Shown: one piece after another, positions 27,654 through 36,974 of the stretch
How the letters are laid out: every line of letters starts with the position of its first letter
How positions within the stretch are numbered: position 1 is the first letter of the stretch
Assembly: GCF_006715485.1 (NCBI RefSeq)
Contig: NZ_VFNH01000001.1
Coordinates: 1,054,001 to 1,118,000, forward strand
Reading direction: 5' to 3'
DNA: 64,000 nt
Origin: Herbaspirillum sp. SJZ107
Lineage (GTDB): Bacteria; Pseudomonadota; Gammaproteobacteria; Burkholderiales; Burkholderiaceae_D
Notes under the pieces: model-generated
Database searches by the model: none
Seen by the model: only the letters and a program-made list of their open reading frames with translations
Told to the model about the DNA's origin: nothing
Made by a program: the position numbers and the translations under genes

Positions 27654-27712
27654 GTCCGCTCTTGGCCGGTTACAGACGTATTGTAGCGTCTGCTTAAGAC
27701 CCATTGCGGGCA
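27654..27712 (+). repeat. Dispersed palindromic repeat, complete two-arm copy
   Basis: Left arm 27654-27678 (GTCCGC, TTGGCCGGTT, CAGACG), spacer TATTGTAGC, right arm 27688-27712 (GTCTGC, AGACCCATTGCGGG). Near-identical design to 29716-29774. Lies directly upstream of the 130-aa minus-strand gene. Confidence 0.75.
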
Positions 27713-27744
27713 TCTGCCTGACTTTTTTCCCCTGAGCATATCTG

Positions 27745-28899
27745 TCAACGCTTCGTCAACATCGCAACTACGCTTTGCGGCGCTTCGTCACTGAAGAAGC
27801 GTAGCTGATTTTGCGCGCTCTCCATGGCGACGGCCGCGCTTCGTGAGAATAGCGCTAGTTCGTAAGTCGTCAATGCGGCCTCGATGTCATCGGGATAATT
27901 GCAAAGCGCGTGCGCGAGTTCTGCACCGTCGAACAGTGCAAGGTTTGCGCCTTCGCCTGCAAATGGCGACATCAAATGTGCAGCATCACCAACCAGCGTG
28001 ACGCCAGGGATTCGTTTCCACTGATGGTGTACCGGCAACGTATATATGGGCCATACGATTGGCGCAGTATCGCTTGCAGTTACCAGCGCGAGAAGCCGTG
28101 CGTCCCACCCAGCAAACTCCATTGCGATACTGTTGAGCGCGTTTGTTCTACGATTGAAATCAATGGCGGCGAACCATGATTCAGGCTTATTCAAAGCAAT
28201 ATAGGTATGCAGCATGCCGTTCGCGTGGTGATGCGCCAGGATCGCTCTGTCTGGCGCCACCGCTATCAACGTACCCGGGCCAATGGCCGCCGTGCTTTCG
28301 GGATGATTGACTGGACCATCAAAGAGGCGGTTCTCGACAAAGGACGTGCCGCTATATTGTGGCGTGGCGGATGAGACCAGGGACCGTACTCTCGACCATG
28401 CGCCGTCGGCCCCAACGAGCAAGTCCGTCTCAACCGTAGAGCCATCTGCAAACAATAATTGATGCCGCCCGTTAGCAAGTTGAATAGCCTGTGTGAGCTT
28501 GCTTCCCCACCGGATGGCACCGGCTGGCAGGGAAGCGATTAAAAGGTTTCGCAAAGCACCTCGCTCAACTTCGGGCCTTGTACTAGAGTCCGAGCCCGGC
28601 TTGTCAAGCAACACGGTGCCGTGTTTGTCAACGATACGCTTGGCATCTTCGCCAGGTAATGCAAGCGCAAGAAACGCATCATAAAGGCCCGCTGCTTTCA
28701 GCCCTGACTGGCCGTTGTACTCGTGAATATCGAGTAAGCCACCTTGAGCTCGTGCTGTGGACGACGCTTCGCCTTCGTAAATGATGGATGGTATGCCGTT
28801 GAGGTGCAAAACACGCGCAAGCGTCAAACCGGCCAGGCCGGCGCCGATAATGGCGATAGGTGAGGGTGTGGAATATAGAGGGCGTGCAGGGTGGGCCAT
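27745..28899 (-). CDS. FAD-dependent monooxygenase, Tet(X)-like
   Basis: 384 residues. The FAD-binding Rossmann motif [21 protein letters not shown] is at about 15-35, [13 protein letters not shown] (the DG motif) near 155-167 and [30 protein letters not shown] (the GD motif) near 298-327. [12 protein letters not shown] matches the group of flavin monooxygenases that includes Tet(X), which hydroxylates tetracyclines, but many relatives have other substrates. I chose ATG 28899 (MAHPARP). Lower GC than neighbours outside the island; repeats lie on both sides. Confidence 0.85.
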   Translation of the reverse strand: MAHPARPLYSTPSPIAIIGAGLAGLTLARVLHLNGIPSIIYEGEASSTARAQGGLLDIHEYNGQSGLKAAGLYDAFLALALPGEDAKRIVDKHGTVLLDKPGSDSSTRPEVERGALRNLLIASLPAGAIRWGSKLTQAIQLANGRHQLLFADGSTVETDLLVGADGAWSRVRSLVSSATPQYSGTSFVENRLFDGPVNHPESTAAIGPGTLIAVAPDRAILAHHHANGMLHTYIALNKPESWFAAIDFNRRTNALNSIAMEFAGWDARLLALVTASDTAPIVWPIYTLPVHHQWKRIPGVTLVGDAAHLMSPFAGEGANLALFDGAELAHALCNYPDDIEAALTTYELALFSRSAAVAMESAQNQLRFFSDEAPQSVVAMLTKR

Positions 28900-29217
28900 T
28901 CGTGTGCGTTCCGATCTGAGCCCACGCGACAAAAGCGCGCGAACTCAAAAAAATTCCGACAAAGTCGGGGGAAACGCTGGCCTGCCTTGCAGAAGTACAA
29001 AGCGGCGTATATGCGATTGGCTAGCTGCGTGACGAGGCAGTCACTCGAAGTAAAACCATCGTTTTTCGCGGTGTTCGAGGCTGAAGTTTGTCGTAGGCAT
29101 GGCACTTCTGTCAAGGACCGCTTTGGGCTGATTTCGGTGGTCCTGCAGAGTCCGTTTGCGACCCGAAGCGGGCGGTCAGCGTATAGCTTTATCGCGCGTA
29201 CTTGACGCCACCGAGCT
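28900..29217. other. Intergenic stretch, repeat remnant only
   Basis: Between the Tet(X)-like and DUF4844 genes. It contains a diverged repeat at about 29116-29178 and otherwise nothing I can support. A plus-strand frame of about 104 codons (28891-29205) overlaps the flavoenzyme start and has no protein-like features. Confidence 0.5.
29150..29178. repeat. Dispersed palindromic repeat, diverged arm
   Basis: GTCCG then GCGACCCGAAGCGGGCGGTC, a mixed left/right-arm relic; a second weak arm-like segment precedes it from 29116. Confidence 0.45.
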
Positions 29218-29625
29218 TTACCAGAAAATCATGTATTTTCGAAATGCGCCGCCATCGTCAGGGACCCCCAAAATGTCAAAAATGCGTCCAATGTAAGCTA
29301 AGCAGCTTTCTCGAAGTTCGGTGTCTTCCAAGTGGAATTCGTCAACGAACGGGTCCATTTGATCCAGTACCCAGTCCCGGCTGGGATGCAGTTCCACCCC
29401 ATCAATAAGACGGTCCAGAAGGGAATCCAGTAACGGCTCGAAGTGTTTGCGCTCCTGCTCGGCCGGAGTGCCTGGGAGGTCTACAAACTTCGGTTCGTCT
29501 CGCAATTTGCGGAGCTGCTCAAGCCTTTCGCTAGTGATGGAAAGAGGCATGTCTGATTCTCTACCTAAGACTGCTGTGGTCACAGCTACGGCTGCTATTG
29601 AGAAAATGAAAAATCTACGTCGCAT
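29218..29625 (-). CDS. DUF4844-like protein with N-terminal signal, 135 aa
   Basis: An N-terminal hydrophobic signal (MRRRFFIFSIAAVAVTTAVLG) precedes a helical domain with LRKLRDEPKFVDLPGTPAEQ, LLDSLLDRLIDGVELHPSRDW and YIGRIFDILGVPDDGG, the pattern I associate with DUF4844, a small family often found as orphan genes. Function unknown. ATG 29625 is preferred to the upstream TTG. AT-rich; isolated within the second repeat island. Confidence 0.7.
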   Translation of the reverse strand: MRRRFFIFSIAAVAVTTAVLGRESDMPLSITSERLEQLRKLRDEPKFVDLPGTPAEQERKHFEPLLDSLLDRLIDGVELHPSRDWVLDQMDPFVDEFHLEDTELRESCLAYIGRIFDILGVPDDGGAFRKYMIFW

Positions 29626-29715
29626 AGCAGCTACCAAAATTCATATCTATACCACTCCGATGAGTGTACTTTTTCATGTGAGCTTTAAAACTCGCAGGTT
29701 GCCCAACTCACGACC

Positions 29716-29774
29716 GTCCGCTTCTGGCCGATTGCAGACGTATTGTAGGGTCTGCTTCCGACCCATCGCGGACG
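29716..29774 (+). repeat. Dispersed palindromic repeat, best complete copy
   Basis: Left arm 29716-29740 and right arm 29750-29774. The left arm ends GCAGACG and the right begins GTCTGC, which can pair across a TATTGTAGG loop; the outer ends GTCCGC and GCGGAC also pair, giving an imperfect 59-bp palindrome. It would fold as a long stem-loop in RNA or single-stranded DNA. Confidence 0.8.
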
Positions 29775-29849
29775 TTTGCATGAAGTCTAAACCTGAACTG
29801 TCAGAGCACATCGAAGGGTTAGCTAATCTCAGCTTGGCAATTAGGCTTC

Positions 29850-30479
29850 CTAACGGGATCGCTGCTTTGATACCAACCTAACCCCACCAGACGCCGCTTC
29901 CGCCGAGCAGTGTATCGTCAAGCCATCTTTCGTACAATCCAGAAACCCCACCCCCCGAGGATGAAATCCACCATCAGAAACGCGCGCATCGAGCCAGATG
30001 GTTCCTTTCGCTGCTCCGCTTACGATCAGCAGATGTTCGTATCCGCATCCCTCGTCGCATAAAGCAATCGTGCCCGTTGCTTCAAACGCTTCATGCTTTT
30101 CGACCTGATCGTTTGGCAATTCGTCCAAATCCGCTTCGCCGATATCTGCCGAATTGTACGCAACCACATGCGGAAAGGGAGTGCTCAGAAATTGATCCGC
30201 AATGTACGCGCGTGCAAGAACACTTGCTTTCCGCAGTGAGTGCATGCCATACGCCGGCCCTGCACCGCCATCACCAATGCAGGTGATAAAGGCTCGGTAT
30301 TCCGCTGGCAACGTCACTTGATGAAGCTCTTCTATTTTCCTCACTTCATGAACACTTAACGGAGCGCGGCAAATCATGCCATGACTTTCACTACCAAATG
30401 GCGTACAACGCCGGTCACGGGCTGCCTGGAGCTTGGATGCAATGTGTGCAAGCCGTTCAGTTACGGTAGAAATCGTCAT
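29850..30479 (-). CDS. SMI1/KNR4 (SUKH) family protein
   Basis: 209 residues. The SUKH-fold signature is clear: LSVHEVRKIEELHQVTLPAEYRAFITCIGDGGAGP at about 41-75, then IALCDEGCGYEHLLIVSG near 140-157. SUKH proteins in bacteria commonly act as immunity proteins against contact-dependent or polymorphic toxins, though some have other roles. No toxin gene lies beside it, so it is an orphan immunity candidate or a relic of a lost toxin locus. No signal peptide; cytoplasmic. Confidence 0.85.
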   Translation of the reverse strand: MTISTVTERLAHIASKLQAARDRRCTPFGSESHGMICRAPLSVHEVRKIEELHQVTLPAEYRAFITCIGDGGAGPAYGMHSLRKASVLARAYIADQFLSTPFPHVVAYNSADIGEADLDELPNDQVEKHEAFEATGTIALCDEGCGYEHLLIVSGAAKGTIWLDARVSDGGFHPRGVGFLDCTKDGLTIHCSAEAASGGVRLVSKQRSR

Positions 30480-30674
30480 ATTACGAATCCAGGGTTTTGC
30501 CTATGGATTGAATGGAAATGCCCGGAGAGCGGGCGCACTGCGGTGCGGAGGTATGGCTCAGTGTAAGAGCTTGTTGCTCACAGGACAAGTCGCAGTGCCG
30601 GTCGCCCTTGGTTGTTGTGGCAGGCAATATTTTTGTGGCGAATTTTGTTGGCGCGCGACATTCGGGTTGGCGTA

Positions 30675-31607
30675 CTATCGCCAGTCCACGGGATCAAGCG
30701 GCATCCACGTATCCGGAAGCTGGTCCGCTTTGCCACGGTTCCAGCTGCCGACCGACACGCCCGCCCCGTTGTTCGTCGTGATCCTGAGCCAGACCTCCCT
30801 CGAGCGATCGTACAGGTATACCGCTTCGGGATCGCGCGCACCTTCCGTGAACGTGAAGGCGCTCCTTCCGTGCTGGTACTCGACCCATGCTGCGCCCTCG
30901 TTGACGAATTCCGAGACGACACGGGCATACGTTCCGTTTGGCCTGCCGTTGTGTGTGATCAGGTTGAACTGCTCCTTGTTGGATTGCCGCACGCGCGCCG
31001 CGCGCTGCCAACCGGCGGTAATGGCCGCGATCCGCTCGTGCCGTGGCGGGTGTCTGGCCGATCCCGCTTCGGAAGCGCTCCGGAATGCCGCGGTGGCGTC
31101 GGGCAGCCGGCCGCCGAGCGAGCCGACGACAAACCCGGCGAAATTGTCGGCTTCCAGCTCGCGCGGCGGCCGGGAGCCGATGTTGTCGAGGGTATGGCCG
31201 CACAGGTGGTGGCCGACTTCGTGTGCCATCACGGTCAGGCCCGACCAGTTCTTCCCATGCCGGTCGGCTACGGATTCCATAAAAGCCTGGTTGTAGAAGA
31301 TGTAGCGCTGGTGTTCGATCACCGTTGCGTACGCGTTCACGTGCGATTCGGCCGTGACGGCAATCTCGAAGTTAGCGGGCAGCGCGACACAATTGCAGAT
31401 GTCCGCCACCACGTTCTTCGCTTCGGAACTTGAGGCAAAGGCCGTGATGGTCCTGGCCTGGACGTCGTCATTCATGGCACAGGCGGGTCCCGAAAGACGA
31501 AACGTCCTTGCCTGCGCCGGCGTGGGCGCGAACGATTGTGCCGCCCATAAGAACAGTCCCAGGCGGCGCATGAATTTGCGGCGCTCTGCGCGATGGAAGG
31601 TATGCAT
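30675..31607 (-). CDS. Secreted M48-like metallopeptidase, 310 aa
   Basis: A signal peptide (residues 1-33, ending PAQA) is followed by a protease-like domain: HEVGH zinc motif at 129-133 and the third ligand in ELEAD (E152), the gluzincin arrangement of M48 peptidases. The C-terminal ~90 residues (FNLITHNGRPNGTYARVVSEF, then AVYLYDRSREVWLRI) form a separate domain of unknown type. ATG 31607 has AAGGG upstream; an in-frame GTG nine codons earlier is less likely. Divergent from the Tat-exported peptidoglycan-binding gene at 31776. Confidence 0.75.
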   Translation of the reverse strand: MHTFHRAERRKFMRRLGLFLWAAQSFAPTPAQARTFRLSGPACAMNDDVQARTITAFASSSEAKNVVADICNCVALPANFEIAVTAESHVNAYATVIEHQRYIFYNQAFMESVADRHGKNWSGLTVMAHEVGHHLCGHTLDNIGSRPPRELEADNFAGFVVGSLGGRLPDATAAFRSASEAGSARHPPRHERIAAITAGWQRAARVRQSNKEQFNLITHNGRPNGTYARVVSEFVNEGAAWVEYQHGRSAFTFTEGARDPEAVYLYDRSREVWLRITTNNGAGVSVGSWNRGKADQLPDTWMPLDPVDWR

Positions 31608-31775
31608 GGGCTTGCCCTTTTGTTTTGTCGGCACGCATCAACTTAGGCGGATAAACGGGCTTCGCCTTACGCTGCGTCAAACCTCAGGTGTCCGACGCTG
31701 CAGGAGAGGCAGCCGGGGTCTAGACTTTTCGTAGCCGCGCATTGGCGTACGGCGTCCAGCATGAGGAGCATCGAC

Positions 31776-33008
31776 ATGACGACGAAGCGTCGGGAGTTCC
31801 TCCTGGGCGTCGCGGCAGCCGGCCTTGCCGGCCCGTTGCGGGCCGCTTTCCAGGCCGATCCGGCCACGGACGATCTCGACGCCCTGTTTGAAGCGGACGC
31901 CGAGGAGACGCCGCCCGGGTTCGAGGAACCGGCGCCCGTGGCGCGCTGGTCGACGCTGGTGTCGCGTCCGCAGCCGGCATGGCCGGAGCGTTCACGCAGT
32001 GTCGACTATCGCCACATCGTCGAACAGGCGCCGGTGCAATCGACAGGGTCGTTTCGCATCACCAGCGCGGTGCTGCACAAGCTCGCGGCGCTGAATTCCT
32101 TCGACGTGGGCCGGTCGCGCGAGCGCATCCTGTTCGGGCTGCGCGGCTGTTCTCCCGCGGGACGCACGCCCGAGGGCTTCGTGCCGTGGGTGCATCTGGT
32201 CGAAACGGCGCCGGACCATCTTCACAGCCGGTGCGTAATCGGCGTGTGGCGCCCCGACCAGGACGATCTGTGGCTTGCCGGTGCTTCGACCGTGCCCAAC
32301 GTCGAATACATGTACCAGATGGTCCAGGGCGGACTGCCGTGCAACTTGCTGCCGACAGGACTGCACAGGTACGAAGTGGGAACGCACCGCGCCGGCTCCA
32401 GGTATCCGCAGAGCGGTGCGTTCCGGCAGCTCGATCCGGTACCGGTCCTGCGCAATCGCAACAATCTGATCTTCGAATTGCCGCCGGTCGACAGGTACGA
32501 TACCTCCATCAACCTGATCGTCGCCGACAATATCCATGCGGGGATCCTGGAAAACGCGGCGCACCCGCCGTTTTTTTCATCGGCCGGCTGCCAGGTGATC
32601 CCGGGTGGCTATCTCCGCAATGCGACGCGCGCGCCTTATGGCCGCTGGGCTGCGTTTCGGGAGCGCGCTGGGCTGGGGCCTGCCGCGCCCCTGGCGCTCG
32701 CATCCGGAGCGACGCCGGACGACGGCAGGATTTTCCTGTACATGCTGCTGACGGGTGCGGAAGCAAGGCTAGCGGCCGACGAAACGTCGCCGCCCATGGC
32801 ACCGACAATACGGTTCGGTTCGTCCGGCGAACACGTCAGGGAGCTGCGCCGCAGTCTTGGCATCGCGGCGCCAGCGAACCGCATGGATCAGCAGACGATG
32901 CTGGCTGCGCTGAAGTGGCAATTGGCGCATGTCGGGTATGCGGACGGGATCATCGACGCCGCCACGGCGACGGCGATGCTGTCGCCGTCCACCGCCGCGG
33001 ATGCCTAG
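31776..33008 (+). CDS. Tat-exported peptidoglycan-binding protein with possible L,D-transpeptidase-like core
   Basis: 410 residues. The N-terminus KRREFLLGVAAAGLAG is a twin-arginine signal. The central part ends in NIHAG (H254) and SAGCQV (S269-C272), reminiscent of the His and Ser-x-Gly-Cys pair of YkuD-type L,D-transpeptidases, though spacing and context differ and catalysis is uncertain. The last ~65 residues (IRFGSSGEHVRELRRSL, then WQLAHVGYADGIIDAATATAML) are a peptidoglycan-binding_1 domain. Expected in the periplasm at the cell wall. ATG 31776 has GAGGAG upstream. Confidence 0.7.
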   Translation: MTTKRREFLLGVAAAGLAGPLRAAFQADPATDDLDALFEADAEETPPGFEEPAPVARWSTLVSRPQPAWPERSRSVDYRHIVEQAPVQSTGSFRITSAVLHKLAALNSFDVGRSRERILFGLRGCSPAGRTPEGFVPWVHLVETAPDHLHSRCVIGVWRPDQDDLWLAGASTVPNVEYMYQMVQGGLPCNLLPTGLHRYEVGTHRAGSRYPQSGAFRQLDPVPVLRNRNNLIFELPPVDRYDTSINLIVADNIHAGILENAAHPPFFSSAGCQVIPGGYLRNATRAPYGRWAAFRERAGLGPAAPLALASGATPDDGRIFLYMLLTGAEARLAADETSPPMAPTIRFGSSGEHVRELRRSLGIAAPANRMDQQTMLAALKWQLAHVGYADGIIDAATATAMLSPSTAADA

Positions 33009-33108
33009 GGTCACTGCGCTATCAAAGGCCAGCTTTCATTAGCGAACACGCGCGCCGACGAAAGCGATGTATCGATCCTGGACGATCCGATGCTTGGATC
33101 CAGCGACC

Positions 33109-34065
33109 CTAGTGCATCGCCGAACGCAACGCCCCCGATTCGAAGTAGATGTGCTGGATCTGCGGATACACGTCCGACACCGCCTTTTCCAGGCGCGCGA
33201 TCGCCCCCTCGACCTCGTCGATGCGCATGCCGCGCTTGAATTGCACGGCCGCGGTCAGCAGCACCTCGTCGGGGCCGAGCTGCATCGACATCAGCTTGCT
33301 GACGGTCTGGATGTCGGGATCGTTGTCGAAGATGGCGCGCACGCGGCGCGTGGCCTCGGGGCCGATGCTTTCGCCGACCAGCAGGCCGCCGGTCTCGCGC
33401 GCCAGCGTGAAGGCGGCGCCCACCAGCAGCAGGCCGATCAGCACCGACGCGGCCGGGTCGAAATAGGGGTTGTCGAACAGGTGGCCGAGGAAGATGCCGA
33501 GCGCCGCGATGGCAAGGCCGATCAGCGCCGCCGAATCCTCGATGAACACGGTGAACACGGATGCATCCTTGCTGGCGTGGACCGCCTGCCACAGCGAGGT
33601 GCCGGGTTTGCGCACCTTGTTCAGTTCGCGCCGCGACACGTTCCAGCTGTAGCCTTCGAACAGCGCCGAGACGCCCAGCACGACGTAGTTCCACATCGGG
33701 TCCTGCAGCGGCTCCGGGTGGCGCAGCGCCTCGATGCCGTGGTAGATGGAGAGGCCGCCGCCCAGCGAGAACACGCTCAGCGCCACGATCAGCGCCCAGA
33801 AATACAAGGTCTTGCCATAGCCGAAGGGATGCTTGGCGTCGGCCGGCTTGGCGCTGGTGTGCTCGCCGATCAGCAGCAGGAATTCGTTGCCGGTGTCGAC
33901 CGCCGAGTGGATGCCTTCGGCGGCCATCGCGGCGCTGCCGGTGATGGCGGCCACCACGAACTTGGCGGCGGCGATGCCGAGGTTGGAGGCGATCGCCGCG
34001 TAAATCACTGTCTTCGAGCCGCTCTTTTCGCCGGTCTCTTCGTCCTTGCTTTCCGTCATTTTCAT
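33109..34065 (-). CDS. Cation diffusion facilitator (CDF) transporter
   Basis: 318 residues with six predicted membrane helices from about residue 20 and a C-terminal cytoplasmic domain (VSDVYPQIQHIYFESG). Helix II carries EGIHSAVDTGNE (HxxxD metal-site pattern) and helix V FIEDSAALIG; the typical KHPFGYGKTLYFWAL loop is present. CDF proteins exchange Zn2+, Fe2+, Co2+ or Mn2+ for protons across the inner membrane; this variant resembles the FieF-like/uncharacterised branch, and its metal cannot be assigned. Start ATG 34065 has AAGG upstream. Divergent from the pat-like gene. Confidence 0.9.
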   Translation of the reverse strand: MKMTESKDEETGEKSGSKTVIYAAIASNLGIAAAKFVVAAITGSAAMAAEGIHSAVDTGNEFLLLIGEHTSAKPADAKHPFGYGKTLYFWALIVALSVFSLGGGLSIYHGIEALRHPEPLQDPMWNYVVLGVSALFEGYSWNVSRRELNKVRKPGTSLWQAVHASKDASVFTVFIEDSAALIGLAIAALGIFLGHLFDNPYFDPAASVLIGLLLVGAAFTLARETGGLLVGESIGPEATRRVRAIFDNDPDIQTVSKLMSMQLGPDEVLLTAAVQFKRGMRIDEVEGAIARLEKAVSDVYPQIQHIYFESGALRSAMH

Positions 34066-34154
34066 GCCTTGTGCTTGATATATGTGGCGGCCAGTGTAGC
34101 CAATTTGCTACGATAGCCCCTGCACGGCTGGGTGCGGCCCTAAGGAGTCTCTGG

Positions 34155-36845
34155 ATGAGCGTACGGAACCTGCGACAACTGCTTGCGCCGAAATCGGTGG
34201 CCCTGGTCGGCGCCTCCGAGCGTCCCGGCAGCGTCGGCGCCACGGTCTGGCGCAACCTGCTGGAGGGCGGCTTCAAGGGCACGCTGTACCCGGTCAATCC
34301 GAAATACGAGACCCTCGGCGGCCACCGCGTCTGGGCCGACGTCGCTGATCTGCCGCAGGCGCCGGAGCTGGCCATTATTTGCACCCCGCCGGCCACGGTG
34401 CCCGCCATCGTGCGCGCGCTGGGCGAACTCGGCACCCGCGCCGCGGTCGTGATGACGGCCGGCCTGTCCAGCGCGCGCGACCTGCGCGGCCGCTCGCTCA
34501 AGCAGGCGATGCTGGACGCCGCCAATCCTTATCTGTTGCGCATCCTCGGTCCCAACAGCTCCGGCCTGCTGGCGCCCGGCATCGGCCTGAACGCCAGCAT
34601 CGCGGCCGGCGGCGCGGCCTCCGGGCGGATCGCCTTTGTCTCCGAATCCGGCGCCATGATGACCGGGGTGCTGGACTGGGCGCGCACCCGCGGCATCGGC
34701 TTTTCCAGCTTCATGTCGCTGGGCGAGTCGGCCGACGTCGACTTCGGCGACGTGCTCGATTACCTGGCCAGCGATCCCGGCACCGGCGCCATCCTGCTGC
34801 ACGTGGAGAGCCTGCGCTATGCGCGCAAGTTCATGTCGGCGGCGCGGGCGGCGGCGCGCAGCAAGCCGACGCTGATGCTGAAGGCCGGCCGCTCGATCGA
34901 ATCCGCGACCGCCGCGGCCTGCCTGTCGGGCGTGCTGGCGCGCCCGGACGATGTCTACGACGCCGCGATCCGCCGCGCCGGCATGCTGCGCGCCTACACC
35001 ACCGGCCAATTGTTCGCCGCGGTCGAGACGCTGGCGCGCGCCAAGCCGCTGTACGGCGAGCGCCTGGCCATCCTCGGCAATGGCGCCGGCCCGGTGCTGC
35101 TGGCCCAGGACGCGCTGCAGTACGGCGGCGGCCTGGCGGCGAGGCTGAGCGAAGACACCGTGCGCCGCCTGCGCGAGCTGGTGCCCGAATGGAGCGGCAG
35201 CGGTGAGCTCAACCTGCGCGGCGACGCCCCGCCCGAGCGCTACCGCGACGCGGTCGAGGTGCTGCTGAAGGACCCGGAAGCCAACGCCGTGCTGATCGTG
35301 CACGCGCCGAATGCCGTGGTCGATCCGGCCGACGTGGCGCGCGCGCTGGCGCCGCTGGCCAAGTCCTCGTCGCGCAACCTGCTGGCCTGCTGGCTGGGCG
35401 GGCAATCGGTGGTGGCGGCGCGCACCATCGCGGCCGAGGCCGGGATGCCGGCCTACCGCACGCCCGAGGAAGCGGTGAACGGCTTCCTGCAGATCGTCGA
35501 CTACCGGCGCAACCAGACCCTGCTGATGCAAGTGCCGGTATCAAGCGGCGACGGCGAGCCGGACCGCGAACGCGCGCGCGCCCTGGTGCGCACGGCGCTT
35601 GCGCGCGGCCACTACTTGCTGTCCGACCCCGAGACCAAGGCGATCCTGGACGCCTACGGCATCCCGACCGTGCCGACGCTGTCCGCCGCCACGCCCGAGG
35701 AGGCGGTGCGGGCAGCCTCGGTGCTCGGCTTTCCGGTGGCGGTCAAGATCCTGTCGCCGGACATCGCCCAGAAATCCGACGTCGGCGGCGTCACGCTCGA
35801 CCTCGACTCGCCGGAAGCGGTGCGCGCCGCTACCGAGCGCATGCGGCGCCGGCTGGCGGAGCTGCGGCCGGATGCGCGCCTGGACGGCTTCATCGTGCAG
35901 GAGATGGCCAGGAATCCCGAGGCCCACGAGCTGATCGCCGGCGCCGCCACCGACCCGGTGTTCGGGCCGGTGATCCTGTTCGGCCAGGGTGGCCTGGCGG
36001 TCGAGGTCGCGGGCGACCACGCGGTGGCGCTGCCGCCGCTGAACACGGTGCTGGCGCGCGACCTGATCGACCGCACCCGGGTGGCGCGCCAGCTGGCCGG
36101 CTACCGGAATCACCCGGCGGCCGACATGGACGCGATTGCCGCGGTGCTGGTGCAGGTGGCGCGGCTGGTGGCCGAAGTGCCGGAAATCGTCGAACTCGAC
36201 ATCAACCCGCTGCTGGCCGACAGCCGCGGGGCCGTGGTGCTGGATGCGCGCATGCGCATCGCCATGGCCGACCGCGCGGGCAACCCGGCCCGCAGCACGC
36301 TCGACCGCCTGGCGATCCGCCCCTATCCGGCCGAGCTGGAGGAGACCGTGGACTGGGACGGCGGGCAGATCCTGCTGCGTCCGATCCGTCCCGAGGATGG
36401 CCAGGCCCACATCGCTTTTTTCAATGCGCTGACGCCCGACGACGTGCGCTACCGCATGTTCGTGCGCGTGCGCGAGCTGCAGCCGGCCCAGCTGGCGCGC
36501 TTCACCCAGATCGACTACGACCGCGAGATGGCCTTCATCGCCACCCGTCCCAACGCCGAGGGCATCGACGAGACCCTGGCCGTGGGCCGGGTGGTGGCGG
36601 ATCCGGACAACCTCAGCGCCGAATTCGCGGTCACGGTGCGCTCCGACCTGAAGGGCAAGGGGCTGGGCGTGATGCTGATGAACAAGCTGATTGCGTACTG
36701 CCGCGCACGCGGTACGCGCGAGATCGTGGGCGAGGCGTTGCCGCAGAATGCGCCGGTGATCGGGCTGGTCAAGAAGCTTGGATTCACGGTCGGGCCGGTA
36801 GACGAGGAAGAGGGCGTGCGCAAGTTCTGGCTGCACCTGCGATGA
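34155..36845 (+). CDS. pat: Pat/PatZ-type GNAT protein lysine acetyltransferase
   Basis: 896 residues, close to E. coli PatZ (YfiQ, 886). Order: CoA-binding domain (~8-130, LVGASERPGSVGATVWRNLL), succinyl-CoA-ligase-like (~150-460, GPNSSGLLAPG and VSESGAMMTG), ATP-grasp (~490-700, TLSAATPEEAVRAA to LDINPLLAD) and GNAT (~730-896, FTQIDYDREMAFIAT, AEFAVTVRSDLKGKGLG). As in Pat, the catalytic histidine of true ADP-forming acetyl-CoA synthetases is absent, so the ligase half is probably regulatory. Role: acetylation of enzymes such as acetyl-CoA synthetase. Start ATG 34155 has AAGGAG upstream. Confidence 0.9.
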   Translation: MSVRNLRQLLAPKSVALVGASERPGSVGATVWRNLLEGGFKGTLYPVNPKYETLGGHRVWADVADLPQAPELAIICTPPATVPAIVRALGELGTRAAVVMTAGLSSARDLRGRSLKQAMLDAANPYLLRILGPNSSGLLAPGIGLNASIAAGGAASGRIAFVSESGAMMTGVLDWARTRGIGFSSFMSLGESADVDFGDVLDYLASDPGTGAILLHVESLRYARKFMSAARAAARSKPTLMLKAGRSIESATAAACLSGVLARPDDVYDAAIRRAGMLRAYTTGQLFAAVETLARAKPLYGERLAILGNGAGPVLLAQDALQYGGGLAARLSEDTVRRLRELVPEWSGSGELNLRGDAPPERYRDAVEVLLKDPEANAVLIVHAPNAVVDPADVARALAPLAKSSSRNLLACWLGGQSVVAARTIAAEAGMPAYRTPEEAVNGFLQIVDYRRNQTLLMQVPVSSGDGEPDRERARALVRTALARGHYLLSDPETKAILDAYGIPTVPTLSAATPEEAVRAASVLGFPVAVKILSPDIAQKSDVGGVTLDLDSPEAVRAATERMRRRLAELRPDARLDGFIVQEMARNPEAHELIAGAATDPVFGPVILFGQGGLAVEVAGDHAVALPPLNTVLARDLIDRTRVARQLAGYRNHPAADMDAIAAVLVQVARLVAEVPEIVELDINPLLADSRGAVVLDARMRIAMADRAGNPARSTLDRLAIRPYPAELEETVDWDGGQILLRPIRPEDGQAHIAFFNALTPDDVRYRMFVRVRELQPAQLARFTQIDYDREMAFIATRPNAEGIDETLAVGRVVADPDNLSAEFAVTVRSDLKGKGLGVMLMNKLIAYCRARGTREIVGEALPQNAPVIGLVKKLGFTVGPVDEEEGVRKFWLHLR

Positions 36846-36974
36846 TGCCCTGGAGTAACGCGTGGCCGTCGGCGAGATATTGCCAGTAAAATAACAACAT
36901 TTAACCCAATTGACTTTGACTGGCATGCCCGACGCTTTCAACCCATCGCGACCGCCAGGACCGGCCCCGTCTTG

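Noticed and set aside
34155-36845. ADP-forming acetyl-CoA synthetase
   Set aside because: The catalytic histidine region is replaced as in Pat, and a GNAT domain is present, so protein acetyltransferase fits better.
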